From contig VZTG01009131.1 of assembly GCA_013397845.1 (NCBI GenBank), positions 657,854 through 721,853 of the forward strand: a stretch of DNA of 64,000 bases. The letters run 5' to 3'. Below, piece by piece: positions 1-12,643 of the stretch. Every line of letters begins with the position of its first letter. Position 1 is the stretch's first letter. The notes beneath the pieces are model-generated. The model did no database searches. It was not told the origin of the DNA and worked only from the letters and a program-made list of their open reading frames with translations. The stretch comes from Melanocharis versteri. Lineage: Eukaryota; Chordata; Aves; Passeriformes; Melanocharitidae. The position numbers and the translations under genes were made by a program.

Positions 1-2418
1 CACGGCGAGGAACGGCTTTGGCTCCCGCGCGATCCGCTTGCCGGTGCCCTCGGGAGGCGCGAGATGGGAATGGCAAAACAGCGTTTTGCTTGTTTGTTTT
101 CGTCCGTTCGTTGTGTTCTGCCCTGTAGGGACGTCGGGACCCCCGTGTCCCCGGAAGCACTTTGCCCTGGGAAGGAGCGAGCCCAGCCTTCTGATCTCGG
201 GAATGAAGGGTTAAAACACAAATTTAAGTGCTGCCTTTAGTGGCAAAAAGGATCCGTTATACTTCTCTAGTAAGATAAAAATGTGCGTAGATACGAGCTT
301 GCATTAGAGATGATGAAAATTCTCTTTTCTAACCTGAAGTTAATTTAATTTCTTGATAGTGACAGGTCCTGGGAAAAGTAGTCGTCTTCTTTGAAGTGCA
401 GAGGTGTCATTCTTTGTTAAGAAGTTGAAAAGAGCTTTTTAATTTCCACTTTAAAAGTATTACCTTTAGCGGTATGTGTCAAGACTTAAAACAGTTCTCA
501 TAAATGTCTGGAGATCCTGTGGCCATGAACTTCAGAACCACCGTATTTGCTGTTTCATTGTGACACAGTAATCTCAGAATGGTCACTTAATAATTAGAAA
601 AACTATGGGTTTGGCTGATTATTGCTATGTAGTGACAGTGGTGATAGCGTAGAAGTTGCTTGGTTGCATATTAATCATGCACAAATGGAAGAAAGGTGTC
701 AGGGAGGATGATGTAACAAGAAGGAAGAATTCATCATACTCTTGTTTAACTGTCATGTGGTCATAACTTTTTTATTTGGCCTGGTTGCTTATTAAACATT
801 CTGTGATCTGTATGAAACAGGGCTGGACTCTGTAACAAAGACATAGCTGTATCATGATGGGCACCCTTGTGTGAGTAGTTTCTGTAGGGCTGTTAAGTAA
901 AAAGTGGCCAATGTGCATAACTAATAGTTAAGGTATTGAAATTCACTTGTTTACAGAGAAATCTGATGGCTTCCCAGAGTTGCTCACATCCGAAAGCAAA
1001 TAATTGGTATTATTTACAAGCAGCTTTTAACTCTTCTATTTGGTGTAGTCAGTTCTCAGTGGCAGAATGTAAGCTAAAATTTTGCAAACTGTGAACCCCA
1101 GTGTTAGGGGATGCAGCTGTGTTTGGAAAAGCTGATCAGAGCAGTGGAATACACTGCAGTTTCCACATGGCCTGAGGGCAAGGGAGTGGTGTGCTTTGGA
1201 GTCAGGCCTGTGCATAGGAACTGCAGTAGAAATAGGACCTGTGACCGTTGCAAAGCAGCAACGTATAAAAATTTAGTACTGTCTCACTTGCCCTCAAATA
1301 GGATAAGATAACAATATAAATTGTATCAAAATAGGATAAAGAGTTATTTTACTAAAGGGTTATTGTGCTTAGTTATTTACTGGGGGGTCAATTCTTGCCT
1401 TTCGGGTCAGGGGGTTTTTGTGATGTTTTAAATGACAGAAAGAATGTATACTATTTGTGTTCACAAAGTATTGTTCCTGTGTGGTGTCTGTGATATCGGG
1501 CAGGAGTGTTGGCTTCTAGTTTGTGCATGGTATTAGAGCTCTCTGAGTTGGGTGTCATAGGAAATGGCTGTTTAATGGTACACAAAGTAGGTATGCACAC
1601 AGTTATAAAATACACTGTGGAAAGTGGAGTAAAGCAGCAGCTGGTGGAAGTGCTCCTACCTGTGGCAGGTGGCAGTCAGACAGTACCTGTACTTAACTCC
1701 TGGGGTGGATCAGAGGGCAGCTACAGCACTGGTACAGCTGCAGCGCTGGTGCTGTATAAAATGACTTAGCTGATCTAATAGTTATGTCTTACTGTGTTCA
1801 AGAAAATCCGTGATCAGAATCTTAGTCGAGTTTATTTTGCACGTGTGGATGAAGGAAAAATGCAAGTGTGGGGTAGGATCTGTAGGTTCCCCCTACAGTA
1901 ATGAAGGACTTAAAAGCATTAGTGGTTTGGCATAGTGGAGTAGGTAGGCAGTAAATGGGAAGGGTTGGATGCATCTTGGAAAGAGAAGTAATTAATACAA
2001 TGAGTATTTAGTGGTTGATTGTAAAGTCTCATTTCTACAGTGTCACAGCACTTATGCTCTTCTCTGACTACTTTGTAACTTAAGAATTTCTGCACAAAAA
2101 AACCCCCGAACCCAAAAAACCCCAAACAACCCCATGTTCTTGCTTGCTTAGCATTGTTCTTTCCTTTAAAGATGGCATTGGTCTGAGAAATAACTGAGGT
2201 ATAGTACTTGTATTACTGCTAAAACTCTGTGAAAGAGGAGAGGAAAATATCTAAATGAACTAGTTTGAGCAAGTTTCAGATAGAAGCTATGAAGGAAGAA
2301 TCTTCTGTGGGATGGTGGTGTTAGTTCAGCTGTGCAGTCTGTCCTGCACTACTCTGTACTGTTGTGTTTGTGTCAGCTGGAACATACCCATGCTTCAATG
2401 TGAAAAAATGTTTTGTAG
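1..2418. other. GC-rich 5' flank and intron 1 of GCLM
   Basis: The first ~180 bases are rich in CpG and look like the inner edge of a promoter island; the rest is AT-rich intron-like sequence. Exon 1 of GCLM should encode about 43 residues, by comparison with the 274-residue human protein, and I do not find it in the window, so the window most likely opens just inside intron 1. No other exon, repeat or RNA gene is supported here. Confidence 0.6.
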
Positions 2419-5400
2419 GTGCGGGACTGCATCCAGAAAACACTGACTGAGTGGAGCTCAAAGATCGGCCAAGAACAAAATCAGGTAGGAGAGGTGTTAT
2501 GCATCTTATCCATGTTACACATCAAACCAGAGAAATGGGTAGTTGGTTACACTTCTAAAACTTACAGTAACTATTAAATTGCCGTAAAAGTGTCTGCAGC
2601 TCCAGATACCTTGAAGGAATATTTCTTAAGTCCCCTTCTTTCCTTAATGTTTAGTAAATTTGGAGAGGTTAAGAAATATCAGTGTAAAGAGAGAATCCTG
2701 TTGATGGCAGATGAGACAATTCTTAGCAAAATAAAAGCCGTGGTCTGTAAGATTTTAAATTAATTATGGGGGCAAGTAAAAATAAATAAAATCTGGGTAC
2801 CTTAGAAATTTGCAAGCATGCTTGTTAAAACTCAGTGGAGAATTCTCCGAATTTTGGAGATCACAGATAGCTGAAGACATCCCATTTGGAGGGGAGCTCT
2901 GAAGAATCTGTTGTCCAGAAATATTTCTGAAGATGCAGAAGTGGCAATTTTTCCCTTAAGAGTTAGAGTTCCCCATAAGCCTTAAAGCCACAAACATGAA
3001 CATCTGACATGAAGATCTTGGTGTATTTGCCTGTTTCTCTTCCACTTTTGCTTCTGAAATTCAACAAAGCAGTAATAGGTCCCCACTAAATTAATTACTT
3101 GCTCTGTGAAATGTTAGCGTGTTTCAGGAAAAAAAAAAAGGTACCCAAAAAACAAAACAACAACAAGAAACCTAAAAAAACTTTCCTGATTGTTTCTTTG
3201 GGTTTTGTTATGAGTTCTTTTGTAATGGGGGCATCAGCTGCATGTTGCTACATTCCAAACTGAAGTGTGTGAGGCAGTTATTGCTGAATGATTTGTGGAA
3301 GAACTAGTGATTGCTCAAGAAGACAACAAAAACAAACACTTGCCTCTGTGCAATGCAGTGATCCATTTTAAGTAAATTATTTAGTGTAAGCTAGACTTTA
3401 CTGTAAGAACACGTTACCTGCCTAATTCCAAATTCTCTCATGAATTATATTGATACCCAATAATTAAAAAAAAAGTAAATTTTTGTTTAGAATGCTGACT
3501 ATATGGAGTAACTCAAAGGCTCACTTGAGAATCTTTTGGTAGGGCAGCAAAAATTAACAAAGCATTTTTGCTTGGGGCAGAGTGTTGTGTGTGCCTATAA
3601 TACAAAGTCTGATGTAGGTAAAGACTTAAGGAAGTCACCTTGTGCCAGCTGACATGAGATGTCAGCCTAATCCTAAAAGAGGTCAGGGGGTGAAATAATT
3701 ACTGTCTTAAATGAGTATTTTACAGCATTTTCACTGTAGGTTTTTCATAAGCTTCACTGAAATTACAAAATACTTTTACACAAAGATGTTCCCATCCAAC
3801 ACTCAAACCTCCTAATTCTGATGGGATTCTTTTCAGCATGTCATGAGGCTTTTTTAAAACAAGGTCCTTTGAATTGGCACAGCAGTCTTTTTGCATTGTA
3901 AAATCAGAACTACTAGAACTACTGAATCTTGTTCCAATAATTCTTACCAGTAATTTGTATTTTCTTCATTAGGGTCATATAGGGCCTTTCATGTGTTTTC
4001 ATTATTCTGACCTCCACATAGTGATCAAGAAGTCTTGGGTTACTTTCCTTCTGTCTTTGCATTTTTCTACTATTTTTGTTTCTAACTGCTGTAAGGCACT
4101 CGTTTTTTCTTTTTTGCTTGTTTTTTTTTTTTTAATTACTTAAAAACATTCTTCAGGAGCTTGCTGTCTCCTCTTGGCGAGTTGCTCCTAAGTCTCATGT
4201 ACTTACTACAGGAAACACTGGAGGTTCTGGAATGTACTGTAGCTCAAGCTATAGAAAAAATAAATCCTGAAGAAAGGGATGAGTTGAAAGTATCAGGTAA
4301 GAACATAGTTAAAAATCCAGTGGCATGGAAAGGTTTCATATGCAGTCATTAACAGGATATTCATATATGGGGGTTTTTTTGCTCTCTTTTATAATTGCAG
4401 AATCAAATTACACTATTGCACACTGTTGTTCTTAAACGCTGGCTAAGAAAGTCTTGAATTAGTATTTCAGATTTTAAAGCAGCTCAGCATTTTTCTAGTT
4501 TAACTTAAATCACCTCAAGGTATTTTAAGTGTATTTTGTGAGTATTTGACATTTTTGAAGCAAAATATTACAGATAATACTGGAATTAAGAAATAGCATT
4601 GGAAGCACATTTATTTGCATAATTTTTCCAGGTTGAATATGATGAACTTGAAGGAGGCAGTCCAAACTAACACTAGTACATTTTGAGTCTCTGTAAGTTG
4701 TGAAGAAGTCTGTTTGTACTATTACATTTGGGGTTTTTATACAGGTTGTTACTGTTACTGCTTTGTGTCTTGACACTTTACAGCTTATGACATCATCTAA
4801 CTGGATGATTTCTTGTTCTGAGACTGCACAACAACATTGAAATTTAAGAGAACGGTGTCTTTATTGGGCAGTCACCTTTCAAAAAGTTGGGGTTTTTTCC
4901 ATTTTTTTAAGTAATTGGTTTATATTCTAAAAATCTTTTACCCCAAAACTCATTAATAGTGCATATAGCAAAAGTAAATGGCTATATATTAGTAATACCT
5001 GGCTTGTTTAGTTATTGATTCCATTTTGTTTGAAAATAGCAAAGCTTTTCATCGTTGGATCAAACTCTTCATCGATCAGAGATGCAGTTCACCTGGGTAA
5101 GTGTGGAACTCAAACTTAAGTTAGGATTTCTTTTTTACTCGAGAACTTAGATGGAAAAAGTTCTAATTTTATTTCTAAGAGGTGTATTTAGTCACTGTCA
5201 CAAGTATATCCTGTTTTCCTATTAAGAGAGGTTTAGTTAATCAAGTATATTTGCACAATAGTTCAGTCAGTAAACTTATTAAATGGATCACTGTGACCTT
5301 GGATCCACAAACTCAAATCTGATTCCGTGCTACAAGCAGGAGCAAGTTTTTATTCTTTCACACAAAACTTGTTAAAAAGTAAACAGCATGTGATGTTTTG

Positions 5401-8400
5401 ATAGCAGTGATACAGCAGATCTTGCCAGTTCTTGTTAGTGGCATTTAACATAATGAACTTTGCTACTAACTATGCAGTCTTTCAGGGATTATTTAGAAAA
5501 TAAAACAATGCTGCAAGTAGCTGATGGAATAGTTAAGTTTTACTGAAAATGCCATACAATGGCTCTACATAAATTTTTGTTGGCTAATGTAGCAATAATT
5601 GCGAGCAGCACTGAACTTTACTGTTTTGGAAGATTGTTGGGTTTAAGGGGTGACCAAAGGAGAAAGGGTTGGATATCATTATTCTCTATTGATACCCCAG
5701 TTAATAGCCTATTTATTTTAAGTTTTAGTACCATTTGTCAAACTTACATTAATGGACTCCTCCTCTTGAAGAAAATAATTGATTTAGCTAGTTAGTTCTA
5801 TTCCGTTTGCTGTGCTGATCATGACTTGCATTTTTCCTACAGCTCAGTGAGACTCCAAGACTTGCACTTTTCTCTGGCAGATTAAGTCTCTGTATTTGGT
5901 ATGCTTTTAGTCTAACTCCCCACACATATCAAGTAGTTTTCCTAACCCATGTCCTGTACTTGAGTTATAGTTCAGAGTGAAAGCTACAAATTTTAAAAGA
6001 AATTGAGAGCGAAGGAAGTGAGAATTGTCTGTCATCAGAGAAAAATACAGAAAAATACTGTCTTCAGAGAAAAATACAGTTTTAACATTAAAAAGGAGGA
6101 AAAAGCTTCATGCTTTTGTTCATTTTCTGTTGGTTTTGTTTTTTGCTGTTTTCTTTCTTTCCCAAGACCTAGAATCTTTAGCTGTACACTTGAATCTTTG
6201 CTTAAAAGGTTGTGTTGTTATTCTTGACTGCAGATACGCTCAGAGTTTCAAATGGTGAATGGAGAGCTAGCAGAGTGAAGCAGGAGGTGTGGTTTTTGCT
6301 GAATTTGAAGAGTCATGCTGTTTATGTTTGTATCTGACAAAAGATTTTGCAGTGTCTGTTCTTTTTCCTCAGCATGTTCTGCCCTCGGAGTTGCTCAGTT
6401 AGACTCAGTCATTATTGCCCCACCTCCTGTCGAAGATGGAACTAACCTCTCCTTGGAATATTTGCAACCTTATTGGAAAGAACTTGAAAATCTAGTTCAA
6501 AACAAAAAGATTGTTGCCATAGGTACTTCTGACCTAGATAAAACACTGTTAGAGCAGCTATATCTGTGGGCACAGGTGAGAACAAGCTTCCTACTCATAG
6601 CATTTCATAGGACAGAGTAACTGCTTGCTTTGTTTACTGACACGTTATTATAAACTTCTGTTGCAAATGGTTTTATATGCAAAACATTAATTAGCCCTGT
6701 TATTTTCAACATTTTGTGGATGGCCATAATATTTCAAGGTGGGGGAGGCTCAAATATGACTGTTGCTTGTTTAGTGTTCTTACGTACTGGCCAGCAACAG
6801 CTGGAAACCACAGGTCTGTTCAGTAGCAGGTTCTTTGAGGTACTGAAGGTTTGAGTTTTGGATTCTTTTATACTTAGGAAGGAGTACAAACAGTACTCTT
6901 AAACCTTCAGATTTATTCCAGTGACTCTGAAAATGTAGCTGTTTTCACTTCAAGCTGTGTTACAAAAGAGGGATTTCCCCTTGGAAAAATGATGTTTGAA
7001 TGGTAAGCTTAAATGAAAAGAGGAAGACAGACTCCAAATGTAGTGGCACAATATCTTATTGTCTAGAGTGACTAATTCATACCACCATAAAATGGGTTGA
7101 AAGATCATTTAGTTTCAAGCCTCCTGTCATGTGCAGGGACACTTTACACTAGACCACATTGCTCAAAGTCCCATCCAGCCTGGCCTTGAACACTTCCAGG
7201 GATGGGGCAGCCATCCAGCACTTTTCTGTGCCTCAGCACCCTCACAGTGAAGAATTTCTTTCTAATACCTAATCTAAACCTGCCTTGTCAGTCTAAAGTG
7301 ATTCCCCCTTGTCCTATCACCACATCCCCTTGCAAAAAAATCCCTCTCCAGCTCTTTTGTAGCTCCTTTAAGGTACTGGAAGGGACTCTCAGGTCTCTCT
7401 GGAGCCTTCTTTTCTCCAGGCTGAACCCCAACTCTCTCAGCCTGTTCTCCTAGGAGAGGTGCTCCAGTCATCTGATCATCTTTGTGACCCTCCTCTGGAC
7501 TTGCTACACCAGTTCATGTTCTTCTCATGCTGGGCCCCTCAGAGCTGAGTGCAGTACTCAAATTGCCTCTTGGCATTTAAACATTTGTGCGATAGCGGAC
7601 TGTACCAGAGCGTGCCCCTGCTCATGTAAGCTTTGAATACTCCTTTAGGACATTTCTTCTGTGATACATGAACATATGGAATTTGTATAAGAGATCCTGC
7701 TGAGAGTCCTGATTTGTGTTCCTCAGTGTTTTATGTACACTGAGAGAGGGCAATTGAAGGGTTTAATGACCTGCATGGTGATCATGAATGCAGTTTGTGA
7801 GATGAGAGAAAGTCAGTGGAAGAGCATCCCTTTTAACTTGATCTGATTCAAGCACTTGCCTGAAGGCACGGAAGATTGCAAATTAATGTTTCCTTAACAA
7901 AAATGTATTTGGACTTTTTTTATTTTAAGTCTTTTTCAAACTAACATCCCTATAATGCTTTTACTAGAGAGGGGAGAAAAAAAAGCTGCTGCTGTTTTGG
8001 GAGCACAGCAGACAGGAAGCCAGAGTGCAGTGGGTTAGCACTCATCCTGCTATGGCAGCACCTGAAGTTAGATCCTACTCCTGTATTGGGCTATGTGCTG
8101 CAGGGAATTGCAGGTGTTGCAGCTGCCTACATTAATTAGTCATGCTGCCTGTATTAATTAGCCTTGCTCAGACTTCAAAACAATGATCAAAAGTGATTGT
8201 TCAAAGCAAAATTTCTGTTGTAATAGAAGGCATGGGGGAAACAGCTAATATAAGTATGTAAGTATTTTTTTCTTATAAAAGTATTTTGTTACTTTCAGGT
8301 GAAACCAAGTAGTAATCAGGTGAACCTAGCTTCCTGTTGTGTGATGCCGCCTGATCTCACAGCATTTGCAAAAGAATGTGACATACAGCTGTTAACTCAC

Positions 8401-10289
8401 AATGACCCAAAAGGTAAGACTTTGCCAATTAAGTTAACAGAAGACTTCTGAATGCATTTATTCAATATAAAATCAGGAATAATCTTTCCCTGAACTTCAA
8501 AGTTTGTTATATTTGAAGCCTGAAGCAAGAGTTCTAAAAGTCTCTCCTTTATAAAATATTTCTGTTAAGTTATTGCTGTTGCTTCTTCCCCTTAGCCACC
8601 CCCCCCCCCCCGAAACAATCTTGCAGCCTTGGATAATTTCTTGAAGTACTTCTGATCAGCAAAAATAAAGTAAATAGAAGGACAACCTACTGAGAAATTT
8701 GTACTGTTTATTTCCACAAAATATGGAATGAAATGTATTGCTGAAGGCCAATAAATGACAAATGAAAGTGCCTGGAACTTGTGAAATAGATTACATAGAA
8801 ACGTTGATGGCAGTTGATTTTTGAGTAGTTTGGTAATATTAGATCTGTAAAATTACTAATCTTTAAGTAGGATTCTTTCAAAGTCTTGACTTCTTAAAAT
8901 AACATTACAAAAAGAGTTGTAAATTCTTCACTTTTTTATGCGGTGATTCATTTGCTAAATGATTGAAGAAATTGGAGGCTTTCCTTTGAGCTGTAGAACT
9001 GAGTTACAAGCTCTCTACAATATTCTGGGATATAATATTAGTTTCTATCAAACATCATCTAATCTTCGTCACTTTTAAGAACACCTTAAGAGTGTTGGAC
9101 ACCTTAACACCTTGTTGGAATAATAAAAAGTCTTAAATAGTATTTAGTTAATTCCTTCCCTGCTTTATTCCCTAATTATTCATGATGATACTTTTCCTTC
9201 CTTCTCCTTTCTTTCCACTTGACCCCAAAGAAAAAAGTATATGAAGCATTTCTTATGAAGTATATACTTCATAGTACCACTGTTACAACTAATGAATTTC
9301 ATTAGTGCCTGAGCAGGATTTATCACTGCTCTGGCTGCATGCAAGATGAATTTCCGTTCAATCTGACAATTTCCATGTCCTGTGAAGTCCAAATGCAACT
9401 TGCAATTTTATAAATAGTCTCCATTGAAAGTCATGAAATGAAGGAGAAGAGGATTTGATAGAAAACAGCACAAGTTGTGATTCCTTTATGTGTTATTTGC
9501 TCAGCCTAACTTTTCTGTAATGGTCAGCAGAAGAGTATTGAGACTATTTTTTGTGAGCACTCCTCACCAAAGACATTGTTCTCTTGATGAACATTCCAGA
9601 GGAAACTAGGAGGATTTGTACTTGCCTTCTTTTCCTGCTTTGTGGCATTTAAGCCCATTTTTCTTAATGCTTTATCTGAGGTTATGGTTATTATGAGCCC
9701 AGTTATGGGAGATACTATAAATGCTGAGTTTCCAGTGACTGCAGAGGTAACTCTGAATGCTCAGTACTTTGCTGATTTCAGCCCTATGCTTTACTCACCT
9801 CTGGTTTGTCTAGCTAGCTTCTCAAATTTAGTTTTCATTTTCTCTCATTAATGACTCTGCTGATCAACTCCATTTGATATTCCAGAGTCTCAGTTAGTTT
9901 TGTGGGAAATACTCAATGATGCAAAAAAGTGTCCTGGAGATTCATTTTGTAGTATTTGGCTACTTTTACCCTAAATGCATTCTGGAAGAGTGGGTCTGAG
10001 GGGTATGTGGTACCACTTAAGATCTTGACTGTAGGAAAAGGCTTCTCTTACTAAGTGTTGCTTTTTGCAGCTGTTTAAATGACATTATTTTAAGCACAAA
10101 TATCCCTTTTTAACTTCAGAATTACTTTGTGAAGCAAGTTTCCAAGAAGTTCTCCAGGAAAGCATCCAGAACGTGAAAGCAAACAAGTGGATTCCTTTAT
10201 GGCTTCTGCGGTATTCAGTCATTGTTAAAAGCAGAGGAATTATCAAGTCCAAAGGCTATATCATACAAGCTAAAAGAAATGCATCTTAA
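2419..10289 (+). CDS. GCLM: Glutamate-cysteine ligase modifier subunit, exons 2-7 (5' partial)
   Basis: GCLM is the non-catalytic cytosolic partner of GCLC. It raises the affinity of glutamate-cysteine ligase for glutamate and relieves glutathione feedback in the first step of glutathione synthesis. Exons with AG/GT boundaries: 2419-2484, 4212-4296, 5040-5096, 6373-6575, 8299-8413 and 10120-10289 (stop TAA at 10287). Phases join cleanly (0, 1, 1, 0, 1) and give 231 residues; adding a 43-residue exon 1 equals the 274 residues of the human protein. Family stretches include DCIQKTLTEWSSKI at the start, LGVAQLDSVII, KIVAIGTSDLDKT, LASCCVMPPDLTAFAKE, LLTHNDPKELL and the C-terminal SRGIIKSKGYI. The fold is that of an aldo-keto reductase without its catalytic function (family knowledge). 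Introns hold one CR1 relic (about 7.08-7.57 kb) and a run of 13 C (8599-8611). The start codon and promoter lie off the left edge. No frameshift or stop interrupts the exons. Confidence 0.96.
7078..7570 (-). mobile_element. CR1 LINE 3' fragment in GCLM intron 5
   Basis: The sequence follows the familiar CR1 3' region read in reverse complement. Phrases such as CCATCCAGCCTGGCCTTGAA, CCCCCTTGTCCTATCAC and GGCTGAACCCCAACTCTCTC, followed by a GAGAGGTGCTCCAGTC segment, lie in the canonical order. The element is therefore on the minus strand, with its 3' end near 7080 and its 5' truncation near 7570. Small indels and substitutions throughout show that it is old and inactive. Short open frames across it are fortuitous. 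Confidence 0.92.
8109..8165. repeat. Short imperfect tandem duplication
   Basis: Two adjacent copies of a roughly 25-base unit with the core ATTAATTAG are preceded each time by GCTGCCT(A/G)(C/T). The copies differ at a few positions. This lies in GCLM intron 5 and no function is implied. Confidence 0.5.
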
Positions 10290-11840
10290 AACACTTTTTC
10301 CTTTTTTTGTAATGGCTGTTTAAATTTCTTTGGGATGGGGGAACATTGCATTTTTCACAGAAAGATTTTTACAGCATTTATAATGAACTACCAAAAGTTG
10401 TAATTATTCAGTGTGATGTCAGTAGGAGTGTCTGTAGTGTTCTAACATTATTTTTCTTTCTTAAGCTATTGATGGATTCATTTAAAATATGAAAAGTTTT
10501 GGGGCTTTTTTTTATTGAAGTTATCTATAGAGTAACAGTTTAAAATATTTTTCTTTTTATGACCAGTTCACTGTAAAAATTACCATTATATTTTACCTGC
10601 CATTAGGTAGTATGGAGAAACATATATTTTTGTTCTTTTGAAAAAACAAAGTTCTCTTAAATCATACTTACCTGGTGGATACACATTTCAAGCATTCAAG
10701 GACTAGCTTTTATAGAAAATTGTCATCTTTTATGATACAACACCCCCAAAAAATTAAGCTGGTATCTCATTACTTGATATGTATATATAGGCAAATCAGC
10801 TGTTTAATTTGTGGGGGTGGAAAATTTGGTTTATTTTTAATAGAGTGGAAAAGACCCCTATGATTTAAAAGAAAATGCATCTTCCAAATTACTTTCTGAC
10901 TGTTACTTGAATTCCTTCTGGCTTCTTTGTGCCTCAATACGCTTCATTTAGTGTTCACACAAGTGTGACGGCATTTTTACTTTTGAAATAGAAAACGCAT
11001 TAATAGTGAATGTTTAAAATAAGATTTGAAAACAAGTGATGAAGAAACCTGTTAATCAAAAACTGGATTGTGCCTGTCTCCTTCTCAACTGTGGCTTGTT
11101 TTTTTGATACTTGCGAACTGCACAAGCAATTAGCCAAGTAGAATAGACAGGAAACAGTGATGTTGTTCACTAAAATCAATTATTTCTTTTGCAGTTGCAT
11201 GGGCAACCTGCTGCTTTGAGTGCTACTCAGGAAAGATGAAGCAAGGCTTAGCTTGCACTTAGGTATCTTTCTGATTGGCAGCAGCTGAGCACGCTGGCTT
11301 TTTAATCCCAGAGAGATTGCTGCAGCTAAGGCAAGGCTTTTGGTTTAATGTAGTCTTTCTATCAAAAAGGCCTTTTGCTTTCTTTGGCCTTTAAATCAGA
11401 GTAGATGGCTAAAGTTCAACTTGTAGTTTAGCAGGAATTTTGATACCGAGTGTCTAAAATAATAAATTTCATTTCAATTTCAGACAGGGGCATGGCCTCA
11501 TACTGGTAGGAGTCATTAACCTTGTTGTACATATTTTGAGATTTCAACTGTAAGGGAATGAATTTTCACCATCATCTTTCAAATTCTTCATATAGGCAGC
11601 AAGTGGAATTTGAATGCCTGTAGGTAGTGTCTGGAGTGTCAGCTTCCTATAATCCCTTCCACTAAGTTTAATGATGAAGGTTTTTGAAGGTACCTTAGTC
11701 CTCCAGTATCTTATTTGTAGTGGCAAATAGCAGGAAATTTTCTTGGCTTCTTCAGTTCTTTTGATAAATGAGAGAAATGGGGAATTGGAACTATAAATGC
11801 ATCAATAAAAGTTTGGATTTTTTTCTCTTAATTAAAATGT
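10290..11840 (+). other. GCLM: GCLM 3' UTR, probable
   Basis: AT-rich sequence directly follows the GCLM stop. Two AATAAA hexamers are visible, at 11461-11466 and 11804-11809. The second is followed within ~10 bases by a T-rich stretch (GTTTGGATTTTTTT), which is a typical downstream element, so it is the better candidate for the distal cleavage site. The length (~1.5 kb) is an inference. Confidence 0.5.
11804..11809 (+). terminator. Candidate GCLM polyadenylation signal AATAAA
   Basis: This is a canonical hexamer with a downstream T/GT-rich tract, located 1.5 kb past the GCLM stop and before the DNTTIP2 promoter island. A second hexamer at 11461-11466 is an alternative. Confidence 0.4.
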
Positions 11841-12440
11841 AGTGGTTTCTTTTTAATGTTGGGCCAGTGTGTATCAGAGTTCAAAATTACGTGAGTTTAA
11901 TCTTAAATTTCCCTACTAGCTCTGTGTTGTGTGGTGATGATTTAACCTGTAAGCTCTGTCTGTATTTAGCTGGTTCTGTATCATGTTAGATTTGTGTGTG
12001 TGGTCAGTTTTTTATACTGAAACGCTACAAAACAGGAAGTTTAACATTTGGTGCTAAACCAATGTAAAGGCTGCTCTAATGGCATAATGATATACTTCCT
12101 TTCTGTAAACTGCTAACAGTTTGCTTGCTGTAGAAAAGTACCTTTTAAGACATGGTATTTCTAGAGTCACCAATAGCGTAACATTTCATCGAGTTATCAC
12201 ATCATCTCATTCGTTTGGTTTGCATCAAGGTGGGCGAGATGGGATTTCCTTCCATGAGAAACCTGAAAGTTCAACTAAAATTTGAAATTCCCGTAGGCTT
12301 TTCAGTGCAGCACTTTACACTGTCACACATTTTACACTCTTCCAAGTGCATGCGCCCCGCGCTTCCACCACGTCCTGGCACGCGTGCCGCGGCCGCCGCC
12401 GCCCCGGAACCTTCCCTCCGCAGGGCCCGGAAGGGCGGGC

Positions 12441-12491
12441 GGCAGGCAGGGAGGAAGGGGGGCAGGCAGGAAGGAAGGGGGGCAGGCAGGG
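12441..12491. repeat. 20-bp G-rich minisatellite running into the gap
   Basis: The unit GGCAGGCAGGRAGGAAGGGG occurs at 12441-12460 and 12461-12480 with one difference, and a third copy starts at 12481 and is cut by the Ns at 12492. The array probably continues in the gap. All runs are on one strand, so the + strand could form G-quadruplexes. Confidence 0.85.
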
Positions 12492-12643
12492 NNNNNNNNN
12501 NNNNNNNNNNNNNNNNNNNNNNNNNNNNNNNNNNNNNNNNNNNNNNNNNNNNNNNNNNNNNNNNNNNNNNNNNNNNNNNNNNNNNNNNNNNNNNNNNNNN
12601 NNNNNNNNNNNNNNNNNNNNNNNNNNNNNNNNNNNNNNNNNNN
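12492..12643. other. Assembly gap (152 N)
   Basis: Unresolved bases lie between a G-rich tandem repeat and GC-rich sequence. Reading frames drawn across it are meaningless. The true length may differ from 152. Confidence 0.99.

Noticed and set aside
1..15. The first bases could read H-G-E-E, close to the H-S-E-E at the end of human GCLM exon 1.
   Set aside because: No GT donor follows at the required phase, so I cannot support an exon 1 remnant here.
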